Source: Branchiostoma floridae | Taxonomy: Eukaryota; Chordata; Leptocardii; Amphioxiformes; Branchiostomatidae | Direction of reading: 5' to 3' | DNA: 64,000 nt | Assembly: GCF_000003815.2 (NCBI RefSeq) | Contig: NC_049997.1 | Span: 16,540,139-16,604,138 of the forward strand | Part shown: positions 39,301 to 50,735 of the stretch, one piece after another | Layout of the letters: the number at the start of each line of letters is the position of its first letter | Numbering within the stretch: the stretch's first letter is position 1 | The notes under the pieces: generated by a model | What the model saw: only the letters and a program-made list of their open reading frames with translations | The model's database searches: none | What the model was told of the DNA's origin: nothing | Program-made: the position numbers and the translations under genes

Positions 39301-39876
39301 ATCTATTTCGAACAATCACTTAAGATGCAGAGAGCTATCCACGGAGAAAACATAGCCCATCCAGACATTGCCACATTACTTTATAACACCGGATCATCTT
39401 GGCGGATACTTGGCCATCCTAAGAAAGCAATAAGCTACTTGGAACAGTCACTAATGATGTTACGAACTATCTATGGAGACAACACCGCACATCTGGACAT
39501 TGCGTCGTCACTTAGGAATTTGGGAGTCTGTTGGTGGAAATGCAATGATCAGAGGAAAGCCGTTAGCTACTACGAACAGTCACTAGAGATGAGAAAAACT
39601 ATGTATGGTCACAACACGGCACATCCAGACATTGCCACGTCACTCAACAACTTAGGGTTATCTTATAGTAAACTCGGGGATGAGACGAAAGCAATAAGCT
39701 TCTACGAACAGTCACTGAGGATGCTAAAAACTGTCCATGGTGAAAACAAGGCACATCCAGACATTATTAAAGCCTTACGTTGTCTTGCATCGTGTTGGAG
39801 TAAACTTGGTGATCAAAGGAAAGCAAGTAGATATTACGAGGAGCTGTTGATACTTCTGGGAACTGTTAATATATAG
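33332..39876 (+). CDS. GlnD-like nucleotidyltransferase / TPR protein
   Basis: Exons: 33332 to about 33924 (start MLTVCETLREVD), possibly 35083-35139, then 35530-35630 and 36035-39876. The large last exon enters in phase from 35630 (G|AT). The N-terminal exons are helical with two SIGDVYLNTGR-like TPR motifs. The last exon has GLGSQATELVTPYSDLEFAI (near 36532), the hGS...SDLE signature of the DUF294/GlnD nucleotidyltransferase fold with both acidic residues. After a helical linker come 17 TPRs of 44 residues (37670-39870), consensus SLxNLGxSWSKLGDQKKAI and YYEQSL, then HPDIA. I see no HD, kinase or membrane segment. Substrate and role are unknown. The ATG at 36022 lies in the intron and is not the start. 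The first exon's donor (CG|GTGTGA at 33925) is inferred from phase only; unspliced, that exon stops at 33949. Confidence 0.8.
34261..34283. promoter_or_regulatory. Palindrome with two CRE-like half-sites
   Basis: A 23-bp near-perfect palindrome contains TGACGTCA and, in inverted order, TGACGTAA around a central ATCGAT. It could bind CREB/ATF-type factors, but it lies in an intron near a foldback element and may be chance or transposon sequence. Confidence 0.2.
34336..34473. repeat. Foldback element, 138 bp
   Basis: Arms of about 56 bp begin CAAGCAGATCCTAC and pair imperfectly; the inner part GGCCAAGGAGTATAGCCG is exactly inverted apart from single mismatches. Lies in an intron of the NTase-TPR gene. 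Probably a MITE. Confidence 0.6.
35083..35139 (+). CDS. Candidate 57-nt cassette exon of the NTase-TPR gene
   Basis: Flanked by TTATACAG and GTATGC. Read with entry phase 2 it gives SPSAYIESQTTGHVAPDY and exits in the phase required by the next exon (35530). As 57 is divisible by three it could be included or skipped without changing the frame. Support is splice sites and phase only. Confidence 0.35.
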
Positions 39877-39951
39877 GAAAAGACACACGCAGAGATTCAA
39901 TTGCCAGGTTACCAAATTGTATCAATATAGAGTGAACTGGACGGTTTCATC

Positions 39952-40220
39952 CTCCTACGCAGGAACATCCAACAGCGAAACCGCCTGTCTGCATGAACCC
40001 TGCTTTCTCAACCGTCACTCTTAGCTCCTGTGGACGTCCCCTCAAACCGACTGTCAGCCAATAAGAGGCCTTTCAGTTTTCAAAAGGGGTCTCGAATATA
40101 TAAGAGTAAGCTCATTGATATTGCGTTAATATCTATAAGCAGGGCGGTCAGGAACTAAGAGTGACGGTTGAGAAAGCAGGGTGAAAGGCGGTTTCGCTGT
40201 TGGATGTCCCTGCGTAGGAG
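39952..40220. mobile_element. Foldback element, 269 bp
   Basis: Ends CTCCTACGCAGG and the inverted form; arms pair over about 75 bp (CATCCAACAGCGAAACCGCC, then CCTGCTTTCTCAACCGTCAC). It lies 75 bp after the stop codon of the NTase-TPR gene and may be within its 3' UTR. No transposase. Confidence 0.65.
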
Positions 40221-40662
40221 ACCGTTTGAATAAGTATAGAGCAAAGTTATGGATTAACAATGGAAAACTGGTCAGTTAAGCTATCTTGAAAAGAGAGTTA
40301 ATTCATTTATAGCAATTGGTATCAGATAATGCTATTTAGATATCCGTAAATAAACAGACACAGAAAAAACAGGTACATTTTACACCAGCATTTGAAATAT
40401 TTACTATCTTCTAGTAAAGTTTTATGACAATTGTGTTCAGGGAGTTGCAATATAAGTACAGATATTAAGATACAACACAACAGTCATAACACATCTGTTA
40501 TTGTCCATATTTCACGTTACGTACAATTGTAACAGATATATCTAGATCTTAAGAATGCTACTGAATGTACGTTAGACTACTTGTACTTCTTACATTTCTA
40601 ACTCCAGTAGCGTTTACATGTTATGACATTCCTAGGCTTTGACGTCATCCTGTCTTACTCTA

Positions 40663-40841
40663 ATAAGCCACCTCAAAGCTTCAAGTGCGCATGAGTAGTT
40701 TAATGCGTTGAGGTCTAAGGTCAAAGTTTAATGACCTTGCTTGTAAAAAGTCCTTTGGCTAGATTTGCAGATATTGTTTTCGTCTCAGGGGCATCCACCT
40801 ATGACCTTACCCTCAATCCCCTAAACTGTGAGGTGGCTTAT
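40663..40841. repeat. Short inverted-repeat element
   Basis: ATAAGCCACCTCA at the left is matched inverted by TGAGGTGGCTTAT at the right, about 180 bp apart. Possible MITE; target duplication not clear. Confidence 0.4.
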
Positions 40842-41510
40842 GTATTGGTACCTATTTGTTGGAGTTCATTTTTTTTATATCACATGTTATGTAGATGTAC
40901 CAATTGCTGTCTTGTTAGTCTAATACATAGTGACTGACAATTCTACAAGGCATGATTACAGTTACACTTTTGGTCACTTTTCATTACTAAGTTGAATCAT
41001 TTCAGTCTCTTTGTCATTTGTTGCTATCCACGATGATAATATATGTTGCTATACAGTTAACAATTCAACAGGGCCATATATTCAAATCATCAGTAACATT
41101 TTCATCATATGCCATTTTTCATCTTATTAACATTGATTTAATTTCTATTCTCTTACACTGTCCTACCGCAAGTACATGTTACACTAAAACATTTCTTACA
41201 AAACAAACTTACAAAAACATCATATTGCACTTCATATATGTCGTCTAAGACTATTACAATATCTTTCCAACATCTTATAGAATACTGTGGCATATCTTAC
41301 ATTTTATACAGTTGCGTAACAGTAATATATAGTATGACATTGACTTGTGAAAGCACAGTGTCTTGGCATCTTTAAGTACAACAATGGTGATCACTTCTTA
41401 GAATACTGTTATCTTTTATCTTTGTCTGTTCGGATGTACAGGGGTGTACTGTGAACTACACAGCAGTTACATTACTTTATGAAAAAACATATGGTCTATA
41501 CGGACTCGTT

Positions 41511-41780
41511 CCTCAGCTAACTGACATCTATTGCACTGCAGTCATCCTTTAGTAAGACATCTGGACCCTTATGCTTAGAACTTTTGCCAAACTGGTTTCG
41601 TTGTGTACAACTTATTCAGTGACTAGAGGCTTAAGGGCAATAATACACAAAGTGTGCATACCGCCCTGGTATCTTTACAGTGATTACCGGACTGGTACCT
41701 ACTAATGCTGTAGCAAATATGTGACTTCAGATGTCTTACTAAAGGATGACTGTGGTACAATAGATGTTGGCTAGCTGAGG
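41511..41780. mobile_element. Foldback element, 270 bp
   Basis: Arms of about 55 bp start CCTCAGCTAAC and share CAGTCATCCTTTAGTAAGAC in inverted orientation. Non-coding, not linked to a known family. Confidence 0.6.
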
Positions 41781-42454
41781 AATGAATCAACTCTACTATA
41801 TGAACATACAGTCTATATATAGACAATGCTGTCCTGTGTTACACAGTATCTGGCTACCAGGGGCTAACGGTCTTTGGCTCCCTTCTAGAGAGGGGGCGGT
41901 CAGTCGGGCGATTTGGTCAGACTACAACCATGTTATGTGACCGTGGAGCCAACACTACACTTTTTCACTGATTTAAGATAGAAATTGCTGCGACAATACT
42001 CCTATCCTATTATCTACACTTGGGGATGGGCACTGGGTTAGTAAGTATGAGGAAAAAGAGTCCAATGCTCTTTGACCTTTTTTATGAATGGGGAATAGAA
42101 AATAAGAACAACAAAGTAGTATTGCACTATGATTATCTAACATGTTTCTTATTTGGATGAATCTGAATGAAGCTCTGCGTTGACATGCACCCTAATATGC
42201 CTTTGACTAATTTGCCTGAATTTGGAATAAAGCTCTGTTTTGACATGTGCCATAGTTTGCCTTTAATTTTGCTCCTATTCTAATTTACTTGAGGGAGCCT
42301 CAACCTTAAAGTTTATACCATAACTTTAACTTAAAGTTCATACATCAGGACTTTTTAAAAACAGGGACAGGGGACACCATAAACTGTCTTTATTATACAG
42401 TTTACTAGTCACTTGACTCGATTCACTGATCATATATAGGCAGCTAGGTAACCG

Positions 42455-43150
42455 TTTTACCTACATGTATGTAGGAGTTGTGGTAGATGACATTTCCATG
42501 TCCACTTTGTTAGGACACTTGACTTTCAAATGACTTATCAACCTACATACATCAGGGTTTTACAACTGTCCATCAATATTTATCTCTACCGGACTGACTA
42601 TACTGGATATTACAAGGAGAATAATTTGCTATGGGAGTTTTGCTACCAACGGATTTGATTGGCGGCAGAATGCTAACCTTAGTGTGAACTGATCACGACT
42701 CATCTTGCAAATTTACAGATTTTTGGGGCCAAATTCTACGGTTCCCATACCCCTGTAGAAAGGTCTGGTGGAGGTTACATCAACAGAGACAGGAGATGTG
42801 ATAAACTTTTGGCTCCCGTCCCATCTACATAACATGATTTACTCCTTGACAAAGACTAACTAGTAGTAAGGTTCAGTCTAAAATTTGGGTAAGTCCAATT
42901 TCTCACATTTACAGTTTCTGAAGAGGGGATATAAGTAGAGACTTGACCGATGTAGGCTGTGCTAGATGACATTTTTGTCCATGTCGGAGTTATGGTAGAT
43001 GGGGTTCAACGATTCTCCTGTCCCATCTACATAACATAATTTGACTCCTTAACAAAGACTAACCAATGCAGTTCAGTCTAAAATTTGGATAAGTCCAATT
43101 TCTCACATTTACAGTTCATGATAATCCTGAAGAGGGGATATAAGTAGAGA
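42455..43150 (-). repeat. Partial duplications of the GRIN1 terminal exon and 3' UTR
   Basis: The last ~45 coding bases of GRIN1 plus the following ~170 bases recur downstream of the stop. Blocks 'gaggggatataagtagagac', 'gtcggagtt.tggtagat' and 'cccatctacataaca' appear at 42780-43010 and again at 43020-43215 (which includes the true exon), with a shorter fragment near 42470. The copies carry diverged codons and no open reading of their own. Confidence 0.7.
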
Positions 43151-43175
43151 CTTGATTGCACCGATGCAGTGCGCG

Positions 43176-46100
43176 CTAGACGACGTTTTCGTCCACGTCG
43201 GAGTTGTGGTAGATGGGGTTCTTCCTGACCACACTAGACTGGCGGAAGCTACTGGTGCTGAGGTCAGTCATCATGGAGGGCGGTCCGCTCTGCTGGGACA
43301 TCATCTCAGCAGCCTGAACCTCGATGCCGATGTTGTCTGCCTTCACGGTCTTGTGTGCTTTGTTGTCATTGGCCTTGCTCTTCTTACTCTTCCTGAGGCT
43401 GAAGCCTCTGCTTGGCTTCTGGAAGAAACAAACAAAATTATGATATCTGTCAACATCTTTTTGAATCTTTTTCTCGTCAAAATTCTAAAACAAAATCTGC
43501 CCATTAAGCTTAAAAAAAGACATCAGGGGAGCAAAACGAACAGTGCATATTTTCTGCTCCAAGAGCTATGTATAAATTCAAAATTACAGCCACAGTATGT
43601 CCAGAACACAAGACATCAAAACTTAAATTCTGCTGCAGTTTCTCAGAAAGCTGCTATTAGGCACATTATCAAACTTGACCTTCGTTTTCCAGACCCCTAC
43701 CAAATATCATTGGAATCCATTCAAGGCATCTTGGATTATGCTGTTAACAAACACATGCACAGAGGAAAACACTGAAGACATACTTTATTCGTGAAGGTAC
43801 AAGCATTCTTGGTGAGGGTTATTAGAAAGGATTGTTGTCAAAAACGCGTCAGTAATGGCGAGAGTATGACAGTATGTGCCCCAAATGCAGCCATGATAGG
43901 ACTTACAATGCACACACTAGGACGGACCCCTTCTCTTTCAATACCTGTAAATGTATTTAAGTTTACAGGGATTTAATTTCGTGGTATCGGGAAAAGGACT
44001 GTTTGTAGTGGTTTTAAGCTCAGGATAGTACCATGCACTGCACAGTAGTCTCTTACTGCCATGGGAAAATGTTTGCAGTGGTTTTAAGTTGAACTTACCA
44101 GTATATTTGTAACGCAAAAACCGCGAACACAAAACCATCACGAAAATTTCTGCATCTACAGTAAGTGTGAGGTGGGACTCTCCTCGAACATTCCACTGTT
44201 AGAAAAAAGGATATGTCTAGCATTATGAAATTATTACATGTTCTGAAAAGGATATGTCATGCATACCTTCATGTTCTTGTCGGCAGCACATTTCTTCCAC
44301 TTGCCGACAGCGGCCTTAGCTAGCTGTGTCTCCTTCTCCTTCCTGGTGCGATGGCGTTTGTAGGCAATCTCAATAAAGATCAGGAACACTCCTGCCACTA
44401 TGCCTCCAGCAACAAGCATGAAAACACCTGGGAGGAAAATGAAGACAAGATAAAATGCAGCCACAACCCTAGACAGGGACATCCAATAGAATCTCAGAGA
44501 TACTTCTGCAGCTACATATTGGTCTCATCATGTTTTCAACCAAGCACACTGGGTCAACACACTACTTTTTTTTTCTATAGATGTTTTGGGTTGTTATGCC
44601 CAGGCATTTAACACAAGAAGATTATGCCCTAAGCTTCCTAGTAGTAGTACACAGAGCAATCAAAAAGGAAAAATGCAATCCCTTTTCACATGTTCGAGCT
44701 GAGCTGATCCTTGGATCGAATTCAGGCCTATGAAATTCGATCTAGAGGGACAAGCAGTGAAGCTGCATTATTACTTGCGCCACAGAGACTGACTAAATGT
44801 GTTCCTTAGGACAAATAACAAAACTTTTGTATTTTAGCATTTCAACAAAAAATCATGATTACTGTACAGGTGATTCATTGCTTTCCACTGACTTCACTTC
44901 TAAGATGCAGAATTATTCAGATATCAGTACCATGGACAGCATCATTTCACATATTTAGAAAAAAGTTTCATTTCAATACAGGAATCTAGTCAGACAAACA
45001 GAGGTCAAACACAACATAAACTGTACACCTTATGTCATACTTGTACCATGATGATGATGATGTAACACGATAATGCTAGAGATGGGTGATTTGGACATGG
45101 TGACAACTTTATCATCACACAGGGTTGTACTGTTATCAAACAAGATTCCATACAGTCATTGGAACAAACTTCAAGTATGTGGTTGTTGACATTTGAAATG
45201 GAAATTTTGCAATTTTTCATATCTAGGACACAGGACTTTCTCTTCTTCTGACGTATTTTTTGCGGGGTATCCAAAGAATGCCCTTATTTTGCAAGATCTT
45301 GTGTCTTAACAGCCTTACTGCCCCTACGGCCACCGTCTATGGGACTGAGTGTGAACAATGATTGCACAATGAATGTGACTAGGCCTTTACCTGCCATGTT
45401 TTCAAACGTCAGTGTTGCTGGTGAGTTCTTGCTGGTCTGGCAGTCCTCGTACCGGACCCACTCCCGGTCCAGCTCCTCCATGAAGCCGCTCTCATGGAAG
45501 CTGAGGATCTGTAGGGAGATCTCCTGTCCCCACGGACTGTCCTTCCGCATCCCAATCCCAAAACCTGAACAATACGTCATAAAATCACATCTTAATAAAC
45601 ATTTCTGTACATAGGGAGATCTCCTGTCCCCACGGGCTGTCCTTCCGCATCCCAATCCCAAAACCTGAACAATACATCATAAAATCACATCTTAATAAAC
45701 ATTTCTGTACATAGGGAGATCTCCTGTCCCCACGGACTGTCCTTCTGCATCCCGATCCCAAAACCTGAACAATACGTCATAAAATCACATCTTAATAAAC
45801 ATTTCTGTACATAGGGAGATCTCCTGTCCCCACGGACTGTCCTTCTGCATCCCGATCCCAAAACCTGAACAATACGTCATAAAATCACATCTTAATAAAC
45901 ATTTCTGTACATAGGGAGATCTCCTGTCCCCACGGACTGTCCTTCTGCATCCCGATCCCAAAACCTGAACAATACGTCATAAAATCACATCTTAATAAAC
46001 ATTTCTGTACATAGGGAGATCTCCTGTCCCCACGGACTGTCCTTCCGCATCCCTATCCCAAAACCTGAACAGTACATCATAAAATCACATCTTAATAAAC

Positions 46101-49100
46101 ATTTCTGTACATAGGGAGATCTCCTGGCCCCACGGGCTGTCCTTCCGCATCCCTATCCCAAAACCTGAACAGTAGACCATAAAATCACATCTTAATAAAC
46201 ATTTCTGTACATCATAAGGGAGATCTCCTGTCCCCACGGGCTGTCCTTCCGCATCCCTATCCCAAAACCTGAACAGTACATCATAAAATCACATCTTAAT
46301 AAACATGTCTGTACATAGGGAGATCTCCTGTCCTTCCGCATCCCGATCCCAAAACCTGAACAATACATCATAAAATAACATCTTAATAAACATTTCTGTA
46401 CATCATAAGGGAGATCTCCTGTCCCCACGGGCTGTCCTTCCGCATCCCTATCCCAAAACCTGAACAGTACGTCATAAAATCACATCTTAATAAACATGTC
46501 TGTACATAGGGAGATCTCCTGTCCTTCCGCATCCCTATCCCAAAACCTGAACAATACGTCATAAAATCACATCTTAATAAACATTTCTGTACATAGGGAG
46601 ATCTCCTGTCCCCACGGGCTGTCCTTCCGCATCCCAATCCCAAAACCTGAACCATACATCATAAAATCACATCTTAATAAACATTTCTGTACATAGGGAG
46701 ATCTCCTGTCCCCACGGGCTGTCCTTCCGCATCCCTATCCCAAAACCTGAACAGTACATCATAAAATCACATCTTAATAAACATTTCTGTACATAGGGAG
46801 ATCTCCTGTCCTTCCGCATCCCTACCCCAAAACCTGAACAGTAGACCATAAAATCACATCTTAATAAACATTTCTGTACATAGGGAGATCTCCTGTCCCC
46901 ACGGGCTGTCCTTCCGCATCCCTATCCCAAAACCTGAACAATAGACCATAAAATCACATCTTAACCCTCAAACCACCGTATGGGGTCAAAACTGACCCCA
47001 GACGTATATCGATGTGTGCCATTATGACATTTCTGGTCGAAAACANNNNNNNNNNNNNNNNNNNNNNNNNNNNNNNNNNNNNNNNNNNNNNNNNNNNNNN
47101 NNNNNNNNNNNNNNNNNNNNNNNNNNNNNNNNNNNNNNNNNNNNNNNNNNNNNNNNNNNNNNNNNNNNNNNNNNNNNNNNNNNNNNNNNNNNNNNNTTTG
47201 CGACTAAGACTTTCTATTCTGTCGTAGGATCACGAAATTTTCAGAGAATGATGTAATTGTAAGCCAAAATTACTGCAACAACTTTTGTGCCATTATCATT
47301 TTATATGACGATATGATGACGTCATCTAGTTAATCTCGGCCGCCATCTTGGATTTTGGCTGATGACGTCTTGAAATTAGCATAAATTATGAATATTGAGT
47401 CATGAAATTTACGTTGAATTTCATAAGATGTGATTAACAACTGTTATTTGCTAGGAAAACCTTAAGACTTAAATGTTTAATACAAAATTGGAAAATTTCG
47501 TAATAAATATGTCTGTCAGAATTCCGTTGCCATGGCAACATGAGAAATGATAAACATACTTTGTTCACTGAAAATGTTTGCTTTCAACATTTTCTAAAAA
47601 GTTACCAAGTTTGGTGGCCCTAGCGTAAGCCATTCAGGCACTACACGACATAGAAGTTTGTACAGGCATCAAAAACCTCCTTCCCGGTCTGAATAGCATT
47701 GGTGCAAAATGTGGTCCTCATGATCTTTTGCATAAATTATGATAATGAGCTAGAAGTATTCTCACCGAATCATGTCAGACTGTCCCACATAGATTAATGA
47801 AACTATACATATATACAAATCACAAAAAGAGTCACACAAAAAACTGTATTTGTACAAAACGTTTTGGGGTCAGTTTTGACCCCATACGGTAATCTACGTC
47901 ACAAAAAAGCTACGGTGGTTTGAGGGTTAATAAACATTTCTGTACATAGGGAGATCTCCTGTCCCCACGGGCTGTCCTTCCGCATCCCTATCCCAAAACC
48001 TGAACAGTACGTCATAAAATCACATCTTAATAAACATTTCTGTACATAGGGAGATCTCCTGTCCCCACGGGCTGTCCTTCTGCATCCCTACCCCAAAACC
48101 TGAACAGTAGACCATAAAATCACATCTTAATAAACATTTCTGTACATAGGGAGATCTCCTGTCCCCACGGGCTGTCCTTCCGCATCCCTATCCCAAAACC
48201 TGAACAGTAGACCATAAGTAATCTAAGAATGTAAATTCATCTGAGTAGGTAAATGTCATTAAGAAAAAAACAAACAATTCTGATGATGATAATGAACTAC
48301 ATGTAATGTTTATTTGTGTGTAACCAGCACTAAAGATAGTCGGAACCTAAATTTTCGACTGACTGCGAATGGACCTGTCCAGTAGCTTCTGGGATGTGAC
48401 CTTGGAGACATGTGACTGCAGAGACGGGGGGCGACACAGGTTATCTGGCACCTAGGATCTGTTGTCGTAGTCACATGTCTCCAACGTCTCATCCTGGAAG
48501 CTGCTGTGGACAGGTTTTTTCTGTGAACAAGGCTGAGGGAGTCAGCCAACGATTTGTCCCAACTATTTTTTTTTGTTAGTTAGGTTCAGTTGTTTCATAT
48601 TAACAAATGAAGTAATGAAATCACATCTTTATATTTATAGTCATTTAAGATATGTTATTTCTGTACATACTTTAGGGAGATCCCTTGTCCCCATGGACTG
48701 TCCTTTTTCATCACTATCCTAAAAACGAATAATTATATCATTTCATAGTTCACGATTAGACTACAGATATACTGACGCAAGGTACTGGATGCTACCTGAA
48801 ACATCTGACCATTTCCAAAATCATATCCTGGCAGTTATCTGTTCTTGATAAATAAACTGTTATCTTGAGTAGGGTAAAGGTCCAATAGCCAGAGTTCATT
48901 ACTTTAATATTTTTGTGCCGATAAATGAACCAAGAAATAGAAACTGNNNNNNNNNNNNNNNNNNNNNNNNNNNNNNNNNNNNNNNNNNNNNNNNNNNNNN
49001 NNNNNNNNNNNNNNNNNNNNNNNNNNNNNNNNNNNNNNNNNNNNNNNNNNNNNNNNNNNNNNNNNNNNNNNNNNNNNNNNNNNNNNNNNNNNNNNNNNNN

Positions 49101-50692
49101 NNNNNNNNNNNNNNNCTTCAATTGCAATGTCATAGTTTTCCTATTATCAACGTTGTCTAGGCCACAGTATGGGATAGCGGAGCCCATCCCTCTCCTTCTC
49201 CAACCCTTTACCTCCCTAACCAAAGTTTGGTACAACTGGGTTTAGTGAGGAAAGTCATGATGTAAAGTGCCTTTTCCAAGGACACGACATCTTGCTAGGT
49301 ATGCCAGGAATCAAACTTCTTGATATCGTTTTTTCTTGACTAGCCACTCAAACTTTTGATGCCTCTTGTAAGGTAAAAAGGTAGTCCTTTTTGAGGCCGT
49401 AGGAGCAGTGGGTTGTCATATCCTGTGTCTAGGGTATGGTATTTGAAAGAGGACTCCCACCCTCTTCTTAATTTTAGGCTAGCGTCACATTTCCACAAAG
49501 GGACCTGGCATGGCATGCGCAGTTATGCGGAATGAAAAGTACAAAAAACACAAAACGGACCAAAAAAAATTCAACCACATGCCTTGTGCATACTTATTGG
49601 CATAAATTAATTTATTGTCTCCGCAAAAAGCCTGGCCGGCCCCCGGTAGGAAATGTGATGTTGACCTTACTATGCTGAGGTAGAGTTTTACCCTCTTTTC
49701 ACAGCAGCGATGGCGTCTGCAGAGTTGTCGTAGTTGTGCTTCTCCATGGCTCTGTACATGGTGCTGAACTCCACCTGGCGCCGGAAGTACATGTCCACCG
49801 AGCTGCCCTTCACTGTCGCATAGATGAACTTGTCGGAGGGGTTCCTCAGCTGTACAACAGTAGTAGAAATATTTACTGTCAATCAATGGTTTATCAATCA
49901 ACCAATCAATTGTTTACTCATCAAATACAATTTATGGTATTTCATATTCTATTAATCAACTTGCAATCAGAGAATTTTCAGTCAGGAACCTCACTTTTCA
50001 ATACAATGTTACTCTACAAGTGCACAAGAAATATTCAGAGATGGCAAAATGTGTTTGAACTAGATGTATGTCCAGTAACTTCCAAATTGAATGTAGAATC
50101 AATGTTTATACATGTTGTTACCATCACATTCACATCGATCTATTTTTCCTTTTAGTGAACTGTGAAAATATGGACACATGAGTCATTTGTCTACTCAGTG
50201 AAGAATGTAAAATGGTGTCAGAAGTGGGGTTAGGTATGTGTAAAGTTTCCTTTTCAATGGTACAGCATTAGAGCTTGGGATTTGAACTCTGATCTTTTAC
50301 ATAGTCTAAGTCAATACTTACATGTATAACCACAACCACAATCTTGCCAATAAGTAAACCTTTCCAACATATGTAGACTTGCACTTCAAACCACCCAGAT
50401 GGAGGCCTAGCATACCTCCATACTGTATCAGCCACTTAGTGATTTACATCATTCAAGGGGGGGGGGTCGACCTGGCCCATCCCCGTCTTATATTCAGCTA
50501 GAAGAAAGGGTATGTCACCCCGTAAGGGGCGGTATAACCCCAACGGTGCTGTAATACACCGTATGACTCTACAACTACTACATCACCCCAACAATGCAGT
50601 AATACACCGTATGACTCTACAACTACTTACAACTACTACATAACCCCAACAATTCAGTAATATACACCGTATGACTCTACTAACTACTACAG

Positions 50693-50735
<43 letters not shown>

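Larger units (their letters stand above)
40221..42450. other. Intergenic, no gene recognised
   Basis: AT-rich region between the convergent ends of the NTase-TPR gene and GRIN1. It contains inverted-repeat elements at 40663-40841 and 41511-41780. No supported coding exon. Confidence 0.5.
45571..48216 (-). repeat. 100-bp minisatellite built on a GRIN1 splice acceptor
   Basis: Seventeen units follow upstream (minus sense) of the exon 45564-45391. The first period is exactly 100 bp (45611, 45711, 45811, 45911, 46011, 46111); later units vary through a 4-bp insertion or a 13-bp deletion. Each unit contains TGTTCAG|GTTTTGGG, the exon's own acceptor, followed by the codons for [16 protein letters not shown]. 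It then departs from the exon into 'ctatgtacagaaatg'. The array is interrupted by a piggyBac-like insertion at 46965-47926. Spliced into mRNA from a distal unit, the frame would stop or change after about 20 codons. Confidence 0.9.

Noticed and set aside
43152-43775. 207-codon plus-strand frame
   Set aside because: It is antisense to the GRIN1 terminal exon and adjoining intron; the minus strand explains the coding signal.
46192-46849. Repeated short minus-strand frames with [12 protein letters not shown] motifs
   Set aside because: They read through minisatellite units copied from a GRIN1 exon start, not independent genes.
45571-48216. Regularly spaced repeats resembling a CRISPR array
   Set aside because: Whole 100-bp units are tandem with no unique spacers, the sequence derives from a GRIN1 exon edge, and the DNA is eukaryotic.
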